DNA of 64,000 bases from Limnobaculum eriocheiris (GTDB lineage: Bacteria > Pseudomonadota > Gammaproteobacteria > Enterobacterales > Enterobacteriaceae): assembly GCF_021010575.1 (NCBI RefSeq), contig NZ_JAJNAG010000003.1, positions 124,001-188,000 of the forward strand. Reading direction: 5' to 3'. The notes under the pieces are model-generated. The model was not told the DNA's origin. It saw only the letters and a program-made list of their open reading frames with translations, and searched no databases. The translations under genes and the position numbers were made by a program. Shown piece by piece: positions 1 through 7,762 of this stretch; the stretch's first letter is position 1; each line of letters begins with the position of its first letter.

Positions 1-2301
1 TATGTTGATGCCATGGTGAAGTTAGGCCTGGTACGCTTCTCTCTTATTTTAGCGTCGATCATTATTGTTTTAGCTTTTACCGTGCAGATTTCGGTAACTG
101 CGGCACTGCATGGTGAAATTGAACGTATCGATGTTATTCGCTCTATTTTCTTTGGGCTGCTGGTTACTCCCTGGGCAGTCTATTTTCTCTCTATCGTGGT
201 CGAACAACTGGAAGATTCCCGTCAGCGGTTAGCCAAACTGGTTGAAACGTTGGAGGATATGCGTGCGCGCGATTTAGAACTTAATCATAAGCTACAGAAT
301 AATATTGAACGCCTGAATCAGGAAATTGGCGAACGGATAAAAGCTGAAGAGGCCAGAGAACGGGCGATAGAAGAGTTACAAATTGAGATTGTCCAGCGCC
401 AGCAGGCTCAGATTGAATATGAACAACAGTCGGTATTTTTGCGTTCGTTTTTAGATTCATCCCCCGATCTGGTGTATTACCGGGACGAGGAAGGGCGTTT
501 TTCCGGCTGCAATCGGGCAATGGAGTTACTGACCGGCCGCAGCGAGAAGCAGTTAATTGGTTTGAGTCCGGGTGATATCTATAACAATGAAGTGGCAGAA
601 AAAGTTATCGAAACTGATGATAAAGTGTTCCGCCATAATGTTTCCCTGACTTATGAGCAGTGGTTGGTTTATCCGGATGGTCGCAAAGCATGTTTTGAAG
701 TACGTAAAGTGCCTTTCTATGCACTGGATGGCAAACGTCATGGCCTGATGGGTTTTGGGCGGGATATCACCGAACGTAAACGCTATCAGGATGCGTTGGA
801 AAAAGCCAGCCGGGACAAAACCACTTTTATTTCTACCATCAGCCATGAATTAAGAACGCCGCTGAATGGAATTGTCGGACTCAGCCGTATTTTGCTGGAT
901 ACCGAGCTGAACGCCGAACAGCTTAAATACCTGCGTACTATCTACGTTAGCGCCACTACGCTGGGGTATATCTTTAACGATGTTATCGAGCTGGATAAAA
1001 TTGAACGGCGCAAAACCCAACTGGAAATCGCCCCGCTGGACTTACTGAATTTTCTCTCAGATTTAGAAAACCTGTCCGGGTTGTTGGTAGAACCGAAAGG
1101 TCTGAGTTTTACGCTGGAATATGGTGATAACCTGCCGGCCTTTATTATGACCGACGGAACCCGCCTGAGACAGATTCTATGGAATTTGATCGGTAATGCG
1201 GTGAAGTTTACCTCTCAAGGAGGCGTTACCGTTCGGGCTCGCCGTGAAGGGGAGAATCACTTCTATTTTGAAGTGGAAGATTCCGGAATTGGCATTCCAC
1301 AGGAAGAGATTGATAAGATTTTTGCCATGTACTATCAGGTTGCCAGTAAACACGGTGGCCGCCCGGCGACGGGAACCGGTATTGGACTGGCAGTATCCCT
1401 GCGTCTGGCTCAGGCGATGGGGGGCGACATCTTTGTTAAGAGCAAAGTGGGCAAAGGTACCGTCTTTACCGTATTTATTAAGGCATCGGCAGCAGAAAAA
1501 GAAGCGCCGCAGAAAGAAGAGTTACCTTCAGCTTCTTTAAGGGTATTATTAGTCGAAGATATTGAGCTGAATGTGATTGTTGCTCGTTCAGTGCTGGAAA
1601 AACTGGGGCATACTGTTAGTGTTGCGATGACAGGTACGGAAGCGCTGGAGAAATTTAAACCAGGAGAGTTCGATTTGCTGTTGTTGGATATCCAACTGCC
1701 GGATATGACCGGTTTTGATATTGCCCGGCAGATCAGAAAAAACTATGCGCCGGAAGAGATCCCACCGTTAGTGGCGCTGACGGCAAACGTATTAAAGGAC
1801 AAACAAGAATATCTGAACTCAGGGATGGATGATGTACTCAGTAAACCGCTTTCGGTGCCGGAGTTAATGGTAGTCATCAAGAAAATCGGAAGTGCCCAAC
1901 TAAAAATGTTACCTAAACTACAGGAGCAAGGCGCGATGAAGCCCAATGAGTCTATACTCGATTTAACCATGTTAGAGCAGTATATGGAGTTAGTTGGTCC
2001 ACAGCTTATTCTTGATGGTTTGACTATGTATGAACAAGTGATGCCAGGCTATCTGGCAGTGCTTGAGTCCAATATGACGGCCAAAGATGAAAAAGGTATC
2101 ACCGAAGAAGCACACAAAATTAAAGGAGCTTCCGGATCCGTTGGGCTGAAACATCTTCAACAGCTGGCTCGCCAAATTCAAACGCCAACGTTACCTGCAT
2201 GGTGGGATAACGTGGAAGAGTGGATTGATGAACTGAAGTTGGAATGGCGTAATGATGTTCAGGTATTACGCACTTGGGTTGAGGCTCAGGAAAAACACTG
2301 A
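1..2301 (+). CDS. arcB: Aerobic respiration control hybrid sensor kinase ArcB (5' partial)
   Basis: ArcB is an inner-membrane hybrid kinase that senses quinone redox state and phosphorylates ArcA through a His-Asp-His relay. The reading frame is open from base 1, and the first visible residues (YVDAMVKLGLVRF) match E. coli ArcB from about residue 11, so only about 10 codons are missing; the ATG at 13 is internal. Visible in order: two membrane segments, a coiled coil, a PAS domain holding both redox cysteines (FSGCNRAM and GRKACFE), the H-box SHELRTPLNG with His at codon 282 (E. coli His292), the N/G-box ATPase region ending GTGIGLAVS, a receiver domain with Asp in LLLLDIQLPD (codon 563), and an Hpt domain with His in EEAHKIKGASG (codon 705). 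All phosphotransfer residues are intact. Identification is certain from family motifs and the following elbB-mtgA order. Confidence 0.97.
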   Translation, partial: YVDAMVKLGLVRFSLILASIIIVLAFTVQISVTAALHGEIERIDVIRSIFFGLLVTPWAVYFLSIVVEQLEDSRQRLAKLVETLEDMRARDLELNHKLQNNIERLNQEIGERIKAEEARERAIEELQIEIVQRQQAQIEYEQQSVFLRSFLDSSPDLVYYRDEEGRFSGCNRAMELLTGRSEKQLIGLSPGDIYNNEVAEKVIETDDKVFRHNVSLTYEQWLVYPDGRKACFEVRKVPFYALDGKRHGLMGFGRDITERKRYQDALEKASRDKTTFISTISHELRTPLNGIVGLSRILLDTELNAEQLKYLRTIYVSATTLGYIFNDVIELDKIERRKTQLEIAPLDLLNFLSDLENLSGLLVEPKGLSFTLEYGDNLPAFIMTDGTRLRQILWNLIGNAVKFTSQGGVTVRARREGENHFYFEVEDSGIGIPQEEIDKIFAMYYQVASKHGGRPATGTGIGLAVSLRLAQAMGGDIFVKSKVGKGTVFTVFIKASAAEKEAPQKEELPSASLRVLLVEDIELNVIVARSVLEKLGHTVSVAMTGTEALEKFKPGEFDLLLLDIQLPDMTGFDIARQIRKNYAPEEIPPLVALTANVLKDKQEYLNSGMDDVLSKPLSVPELMVVIKKIGSAQLKMLPKLQEQGAMKPNESILDLTMLEQYMELVGPQLILDGLTMYEQVMPGYLAVLESNMTAKDEKGITEEAHKIKGASGSVGLKHLQQLARQIQTPTLPAWWDNVEEWIDELKLEWRNDVQVLRTWVEAQEKH

Positions 2302-2324
2302 CAGGCCTCAATACAGGTGATTTT

Positions 2325-2355
2325 AATGCGGCGAAACCGAAAGGTTTGCCGCGTT
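2325..2355 (+). terminator. Stem-loop with GAAA tetraloop after arcB
   Basis: A 10-14 bp stem with one bulge (2325-2338 with 2343-2355) closes a GAAA tetraloop in the arcB-elbB gap. It lacks a clear U-run (GTTGTT follows), so it may be a weak terminator or a 3' end stabiliser rather than a strong intrinsic terminator. Confidence 0.4.
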
Positions 2356-2396
2356 GTTGCTTATGGTTACAGGTAAATTTGTAGTACAGAATGGTA

Positions 2397-2411
2397 TACC
2401 GATAATCGGTA
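2397..2411. repeat. 15-bp palindrome upstream of elbB
   Basis: TACCGAT-A-ATCGGTA is a perfect inverted repeat 36 bp before the elbB start and overlaps another palindrome, GGTATACC (2393-2400). It could be an operator or a small hairpin. No regulator is recognised. Confidence 0.3.
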
Positions 2412-2447
2412 AATTAGGTCTGGTCAATTTAACGGGAGGAGTGATTG

Positions 2448-3101
2448 ATGAAACGGGTTGCCGTTGTATTAAGTGGATGCGGTTTTTTAGATGGAGCAGA
2501 AATCAATGAATCAGTGTTAACCCTGTTGGCGTTAGACCGCGCTGATGCTGAGGTAACCTGCTTTGCCCCCGATCAGCCGCAGTCTGATGTCATCAACCAT
2601 TTTACCGGCCAGCCAGCCACTGAGAGCCGTAATGTGCTGACTGAGTCAGCCCGTATTGCCCGGGGTAAAATTCAGCCACTGTCTCAGGCTGATGCTGCGC
2701 TGTTTGATGCACTGATTGTACCGGGGGGGGTTGGTGCTGCCAAAAATCTGAGCAATTTCGCCTCTCAGGGTGCGGAGTGTGAAATTAATCAGGATTTAAC
2801 CCGTTTGGTGAAAGCGATGCATAAAGCAGGTAAGCCAATGGGCTTCATCTGTATTGCACCCGTATTGCTACCAAAAATGTTAGGTGTTCCGGTCCGCCTG
2901 ACCATCGGTAACGATATTGATACTGCTGAGGTGGTGGATGCCATGGGCGGTGAGCATATTACTTGCCCGGTTGATGATATCGTGGTGGATGAAGAGCAAA
3001 AAGTGGTTACTACGCCAGCCTATATGTTAGCGCAGCGTATCAGCGAAGCCGCTCAGGGTATCGAAAAACTGGTAGCCCGGGTGTTGGTGTTGAGCGAATG
3101 A
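2448..3101 (+). CDS. elbB: DJ-1/PfpI-family glyoxalase-like protein ElbB
   Basis: The 217-residue protein belongs to the class I glutamine amidotransferase-like (DJ-1/PfpI) superfamily and closely follows E. coli ElbB, which has been described as an isoprenoid-biosynthesis-associated protein with weak glyoxalase activity. Visible marks are LSGCG near the N-terminus, [16 protein letters not shown], the nucleophile-elbow cysteine in GFICIAP, and the C-terminal block [10 protein letters not shown]. The ATG at 2448 is preferred over the in-frame TTG at 2445 because GGGAGGA lies 7 bp before it and ElbB proteins begin MK. The stop overlaps the mtgA start, so the two are translationally coupled as in E. 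coli. Confidence 0.95.
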   Translation: MKRVAVVLSGCGFLDGAEINESVLTLLALDRADAEVTCFAPDQPQSDVINHFTGQPATESRNVLTESARIARGKIQPLSQADAALFDALIVPGGVGAAKNLSNFASQGAECEINQDLTRLVKAMHKAGKPMGFICIAPVLLPKMLGVPVRLTIGNDIDTAEVVDAMGGEHITCPVDDIVVDEEQKVVTTPAYMLAQRISEAAQGIEKLVARVLVLSE

Positions 3102-3814
3102 AGACATTCGCCCCTTCAAAAATGATGGGGCGCCTGCTGTTTTGGCTAAAACGATGCGTTAAGGTTGTTTTACTGATTTGGGGTGCCGGGATCATCGTCT
3201 TTGCTTTTTTACCGGTACCGTTTTCTGCTGTCATGGTAGAGAAGCAATTGGGGGCCTGGCTTACTGGTAATTTCTCCTATATAGCCCGTCAAACCTGGGT
3301 ATCGATGGATGATATCTCCCCTCATATGGCGCTGGCGGTGATTGCAGCAGAAGATCAAAAGTTTCCTGACCACTGGGGCTTTGATATGAATGCGATTGCT
3401 GCAGCGTTCAGCCATAACGAACGTAAACCTAATCGCATTCGCGGTGCTTCAACCATTTCTCAGCAAACCGCGAAAAACCTGTTTCTGTGGAATGGCCGCA
3501 GTTGGGTGCGCAAAGGGCTGGAAGCCGGATTAACTGTTGGCATGGAGCTGGCGTGGACTAAGCGCCGTATTCTGACGGTTTATCTGAACGTTGCCGAGTT
3601 TGGCGAGGGCGTGTTTGGTGTTGAAGAGGCGGCCCAGCGTTACTTTAATAAATCGGCAAAAAATCTGACCCCTTCCGAATCGGCGAGGCTGGCGGCTGTT
3701 CTGCCTAATCCTATTCGTTATAAAGCCAATAAGCCTTCCGGCTATGTGATCCAGCGTCAAAACTGGATATTGCGCCAAATGAGGCAGTTGGGAATGGGAA
3801 CGCTGGACTGGTAA
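3098..3814 (+). CDS. mtgA: Monofunctional biosynthetic peptidoglycan transglycosylase
   Basis: MtgA polymerises lipid II into glycan strands on the periplasmic face of the inner membrane. The 238-residue protein has one N-terminal membrane anchor (about residues 19-40) followed by a single GT51 domain without a transpeptidase domain, the usual size for MtgA (242 in E. coli). The GT51 motifs are all present: [13 protein letters not shown] with catalytic Glu85, [41 protein letters not shown] and AAVLPNP. Its ATG overlaps the elbB TGA (ATGA), so translation is coupled. Confidence 0.95.
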   Translation: MKTFAPSKMMGRLLFWLKRCVKVVLLIWGAGIIVFAFLPVPFSAVMVEKQLGAWLTGNFSYIARQTWVSMDDISPHMALAVIAAEDQKFPDHWGFDMNAIAAAFSHNERKPNRIRGASTISQQTAKNLFLWNGRSWVRKGLEAGLTVGMELAWTKRRILTVYLNVAEFGEGVFGVEEAAQRYFNKSAKNLTPSESARLAAVLPNPIRYKANKPSGYVIQRQNWILRQMRQLGMGTLDW

Positions 3815-3830
3815 CGCGGTATAAGAATGA

Positions 3831-3870
3831 AAAGCTCAGAGGGGTAAGCTCTGAGCCTGTTAAGTTTTCT
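3831..3870. terminator. Bidirectional terminator between mtgA and gspB
   Basis: An 8-bp perfect stem (GCTCAGAG at 3834-3841 with CTCTGAGC at 3849-3856) has A-rich DNA on its left and GTTAAGTTTTCT on its right, so it can end mtgA on the plus strand and gspB on the minus strand. These two genes converge here. Confidence 0.7.
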
Positions 3871-3888
3871 GTTGTATACTTTGCTGAT

Positions 3889-4467
3889 TTATTTCTTTTG
3901 TGGTTCCGTGGTGACCTGAGGGATATCTGAATTATATTCCCGACTCTGTTCTTGCAGAGCCTGTGCCAGCCGCTCCCGTAGATTTCGGGTTGCTTCACTT
4001 TCACTACTGTCATCACTGACTGGCGCCCTGGCTTTATTATTCATTGGCGCCAGTGGAATATCACCTTCAGGTTCACCTCTTATTACATCACGATCGACCA
4101 GCGGTTGGCTGAGGTTATTCATGGTGGTTAACGGTGATGGCGTCTGTGGCTGAGGTAATGGTTTAGTGGTGTAAAGATAGTGCATATCAGAAAGAAATAT
4201 TTCCGGCTGCTCTTTGGGGACTTCCGGGGTAGGAACTGATGCCTGCACTTCTATTGGTTTAGGATAGAGATATTGCCAGTACATATGGCCAAAGGTTCCA
4301 CCGATGATAAGCAGTGATGCACCTGTTACGGCCGCAACAATATACAGACCCAACCGAAAATAGCTGGGCGGTGCTGCCGTAATACGAACTTTTTCACTGG
4401 TACGTTGGTTAGTCTGGTTGCGTTGATTACGCTGATTACGATAAGCAGTCAGGGAGATAGCGGACAT
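3889..4467 (-). CDS. gspB: GspB-like type II secretion accessory protein, atypical C-terminus
   Basis: GspB proteins pair with the GspA ATPase to place or assemble the GspD secretin through the peptidoglycan. This 192-residue protein has a short basic, Asn/Gln-rich cytoplasmic start, one membrane segment (about residues 36-58) and a proline-rich periplasmic stretch, the topology of GspB/OutB. It sits 2 bp after the gspA stop in the same operon. What is odd is the C-terminus: I cannot see the usual T2SSB fold with its conserved NG..Y.EGD block, and the protein ends in a charged low-complexity tail. It may be truncated or a diverged partner matching the diverged GspA upstream. The identity rests on topology and position more than on sequence. 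Confidence 0.65.
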   Translation of the reverse strand: MSAISLTAYRNQRNQRNQTNQRTSEKVRITAAPPSYFRLGLYIVAAVTGASLLIIGGTFGHMYWQYLYPKPIEVQASVPTPEVPKEQPEIFLSDMHYLYTTKPLPQPQTPSPLTTMNNLSQPLVDRDVIRGEPEGDIPLAPMNNKARAPVSDDSSESEATRNLRERLAQALQEQSREYNSDIPQVTTEPQKK

Positions 4468-4469
4468 GA

Positions 4470-5969
4470 TTACTGTATCTTTTGCTTGATTAACTTCGGT
4501 GAATCACCGGAGGCCAAGGCTAATTTCATCAGTGTTTCTGAACCGACCAGCCCGTCATCCTTTAACCCTTCATTCTTCTGGAACTGTTTAACACTCTCCA
4601 TCAGCTCAGGAGACCAGGAATTCTTTTTGCTTTTGGGTTTAAGCAAAGCGCGACTTAGCATCTTATCCAGCCAGGCTATTTCGCTACTGCTGCTGGTACC
4701 ATCGATTTTATCCCGACCCAGCGGCGTCAAACGATAGAAGATAATATATTGCCCGGTATTTTTTTGTTCAAACCAGCTACGGCTGGCTTGCCAGGTACGG
4801 TTATTAATCAGCAGATCGATATCTGTCTTGCCAACCCGAACGACGTTGACATAGCCAATATTGCCATCAACTTTTACCTCTGCTATCCACGGGTAACCAA
4901 TCTTTTCCAGATCTTCCAACTTAGCCTGACCCTTTTTACACTGCAGGTTAGCTCTGCCAGCCTCTTCACAAAATGCGTCATCATTAGAGACGTCATAGCC
5001 CCATATTTTGTACATTTGCTGCATGGCGGCTATTTGATTGCCGACTTCCAGGTCAACGGCAGGCTCTGCTTTGGGTTCCGGCAGCGCTATTGGCTCTGGC
5101 TCCGGTGGATTCCAGGCGGTTGGATGCGGTAAATGTGGAGAGATAACCGGCAAGATCGCCCAGCCAAGAGCCAGACAAACAACCACTGAAGCTAACGCGG
5201 TGGACAGTTGGGTCGGTGTTGCCCGGCAGGAGCCGGTGATCTCTTTCGTTGCCATATGTAGATGATGTTGAGTGATAACCTCACTACGTTCGGCATAAGC
5301 ACCGAGCAGCGCATAATGTGCAATTCGATTGACGAGCGAAAGCTTGCCTTTAGCCGCACGATAAATCCAGCGTATCTGTTGAGAGCTAAACAGAGCCGGA
5401 TTACCATCATTCCAGGCTAATTGATGTTCAAAATATTCAGAGTACTCACGTATGCCCGGCATACGAAAGTTCAAATTGGTGTGTAACCATGATTGAAAGG
5501 TTTTGGGTAATAAACGCCCCAGCTTATCTGAGCCAGACAGCAAAATGGTCAGTGAGGCATTTTGTTCTTCAGCCTGAGCAAGACGCTTTTTTAAGATATC
5601 CCAACAGCCTTCAGTCATACATTGCGCAGAGGTAATGATCAGTAGCTGTGAATTATTGGTGATAAATCCATGAGTTACTAACTGATGATTGGCCTCTATG
5701 TTTTCCAGTTTTTTTATTAACTCCTTTTTTGACAGCGAGGGGGAAGCATTGACAGTTAAACTATGGCCTTGATATTCAGTACTAATTCTTTTAATAAAGT
5801 CATTAAGGCTATTTTCATCTTGTGAATAGAATCCAATAACCCCTTTTTTATTGCATGCATGGGATATTAATAAGTAAATACTATGGAAATATTCAAGAAA
5901 AAATCGATTGTTATGAAAAATAGTATTTCTAAAGGGCTCACTACCAAATTTGAAATGTTCTAAGTACAT
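4470..5969 (-). CDS. gspA: GspA/ExeA-family secretin-assembly protein with degenerate AAA+ domain
   Basis: GspA is an inner-membrane ATPase that binds peptidoglycan and helps the GspD secretin cross it. The 499-residue protein has the family layout: cytoplasmic AAA+ domain (about 1-245), one membrane segment (about 257-277), a Pro/Glu-rich linker, a peptidase C39-like domain (about 310-400), and a C-terminal peptidoglycan-binding domain (about 451-483, VKQFQKNEGLKDDGLVG). The ATPase motifs are lost: the Walker A position reads GFYSQDENS instead of GxxxxGKT, and Walker B reads LLIITSAQ instead of the usual LIIDEAQ. The start at ATG 5969 (MYLEHFKFGSEPF) matches the family start; a GTG four codons upstream lacks a ribosome site. 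GspB follows after 2 bp. Confidence 0.85.
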   Translation of the reverse strand: MYLEHFKFGSEPFRNTIFHNNRFFLEYFHSIYLLISHACNKKGVIGFYSQDENSLNDFIKRISTEYQGHSLTVNASPSLSKKELIKKLENIEANHQLVTHGFITNNSQLLIITSAQCMTEGCWDILKKRLAQAEEQNASLTILLSGSDKLGRLLPKTFQSWLHTNLNFRMPGIREYSEYFEHQLAWNDGNPALFSSQQIRWIYRAAKGKLSLVNRIAHYALLGAYAERSEVITQHHLHMATKEITGSCRATPTQLSTALASVVVCLALGWAILPVISPHLPHPTAWNPPEPEPIALPEPKAEPAVDLEVGNQIAAMQQMYKIWGYDVSNDDAFCEEAGRANLQCKKGQAKLEDLEKIGYPWIAEVKVDGNIGYVNVVRVGKTDIDLLINNRTWQASRSWFEQKNTGQYIIFYRLTPLGRDKIDGTSSSSEIAWLDKMLSRALLKPKSKKNSWSPELMESVKQFQKNEGLKDDGLVGSETLMKLALASGDSPKLIKQKIQ

Positions 5970-6960
5970 AATTGTTATCACCCTTTACTATATTGATACT
6001 GTTGTGCATTTTATATGAATAAATAATTTTTTATTTAAATCAATATGATGCGTATTTCGTTCCTAGTGGTAAAAATATGTTATCTATCAATAAATGGTTC
6101 TGAACTGTTGCTAAAAAATTATTTAATTCAACATGTTCAATTTATTGACTTAATTATAATATTATCATTGTGATAATGAATTTATAGTTCTCGCCATTCA
6201 CCCTGTCAAGAAAGGTCATTTTTTTTCGCGCTGAGAATAGATGAAAACAAAGCAGTTTTAGCGATGGAAGAATAGATAACCAGCATATCACTTCGTTTGT
6301 TAATGAAATCTGGCTAAGGCCTGAAAAGATAACTCTATGTTTTATTTTATCTAATTTTATGATTTTGATTAAATTTACCCATAAGCCTATTCCGTGGTGG
6401 AAATAATTTTATTTGACATGTTTATCTTTTTAGATGGCAACTACAAAATCGGGAGGTTTGGAAGACTGATATTGATTGTAAAATGTAACTGCAATCTTAT
6501 GAGGCAATGAATGAATATGTTGTTTTTGATTGATTTTTCTTTTTATCTGTTTTATATAAATATTTTTTTAAATTTTATAATAAAAGGCCGTTTTTTATGG
6601 ATTTCCCCATGAAAAATGTTAAAAAATTAAGGGTTATTATTGGGTTTGTTATTAATTATAAATTAATGGTCCGTGCTTTATTCAACTGTCATTAATGTAA
6701 TAACTTATGGAAATATTTATAACAATATTAATGCATAAGTGTTGCTTTGTTTTTTACATATCGAAAAATTATTTTCTTAATATATATGCACTTACTAAAA
6801 ATAAGGAATTTCCGTCTTTTTTAGGATAAGAAACGTGTGGATCTTGACGGCAATTATAGGGAAAATATTCTTAATCCAATAAGTATCCGAATATTCTAAT
6901 TATTTCCCTTTAATTCGGGTTGGTAGCTTATTGTCTCTATTTTATCTACAAGGTATTTGA
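5970..6960. other. AT-rich 1-kb divergent intergenic region between gspAB and gspC-O
   Basis: There is no convincing gene on either strand. The DNA is visibly far richer in A+T than the flanking genes, with many A/T runs. It must carry the promoters for both divergent secretion operons. The perfect inverted repeat ATTATCA-TTG-TGATAAT (6161-6177) is a possible operator. Such DNA is typical of H-NS-bound silencing regions, and the E. coli gsp operon is known to be H-NS-silenced; applying this here is inference. The gspC ribosome site AAGG (6950-6953) closes the region. Confidence 0.6.
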
Positions 6961-7740
6961 ATGATGCAAATTAATATTATCAATAAGTACACCGTTCCGG
7001 CACTGATTCTGGGGGTTTGTGGACTTGGTGTTTTTCAGGCTTACCACACTTATGATAACCATAAGAACTACACATTAAACAGCGAAACTAAACGTCCGTC
7101 ACACAAAAATAAAAAAGTGGAAGAGGCGGCTCCGGCGACGCTGGCACTGTTTAATGCGCCGCAAAAAGCTGCTCCGGGCGCGGCGAAAAAGGCGCCTTTA
7201 GTATTGGATATTAGCGCTATTGTATATAGTAGTAAGCCTGGTTTATCCGTCGCAACGGTTAACCAGGGCGGAAAGCAGATTAGCTATCGTGAAGGCGAAA
7301 AACTACAGGGATATGACGATGCCTGGATTGATTCGATTGAAAAAGACAGTATTCAGATTCGTGATAAAGGTGATATAGAAACCGTACAATTAAAAAATCC
7401 GGATTATATTAAAGGTATTGATACCACTCGTGTTTTACCGGTAAAAGATACAAAATTAGTTGAGAATCATTTAGGTGATTATTTTATTCTGGGACCGGAA
7501 TATAAATCTTCAGATAAATTATTAGGTTTGAAAATTACACCTAAATCTGCATCAGATGTGTTTAAAAAGGCAGGGCTTAACCCTGGTGATATAGTTGTAA
7601 AAATAAACTCTAATGATGTAACAGGAAATAAAGAAATAAAAAGTGTTATTGACCAATGGGCTAAGTTAGATTCTGCAAATATTATTGTTAAACGCGGTGG
7701 CGAAGATAAAAACATTCATCTAGATTTACAAATACTGTGA
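6961..7740 (+). CDS. gspC: Type II secretion system inner-membrane protein GspC
   Basis: GspC links the inner-membrane platform to the GspD secretin. The 259-residue protein has a short cytoplasmic start, one membrane segment (about 12-27), a proline/alanine/lysine-rich linker, a homology-region domain (about 65-150, with SVATVNQGGKQISYREGEKL and WIDSIEKDSIQIRDKGDIE), and a C-terminal PDZ-like domain (about 170-255, GLKITPKSASDVFKKAGLNPGDIVVKIN). It is first in the gspC-O operon. AAGG 7 bp before the ATG at 6961 supports this start; an adjacent ATG (6964) is possible. Confidence 0.93.
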   Translation: MMQINIINKYTVPALILGVCGLGVFQAYHTYDNHKNYTLNSETKRPSHKNKKVEEAAPATLALFNAPQKAAPGAAKKAPLVLDISAIVYSSKPGLSVATVNQGGKQISYREGEKLQGYDDAWIDSIEKDSIQIRDKGDIETVQLKNPDYIKGIDTTRVLPVKDTKLVENHLGDYFILGPEYKSSDKLLGLKITPKSASDVFKKAGLNPGDIVVKINSNDVTGNKEIKSVIDQWAKLDSANIIVKRGGEDKNIHLDLQIL

Positions 7741-7762
7741 CCCTATATGAATTAAACCAAAT

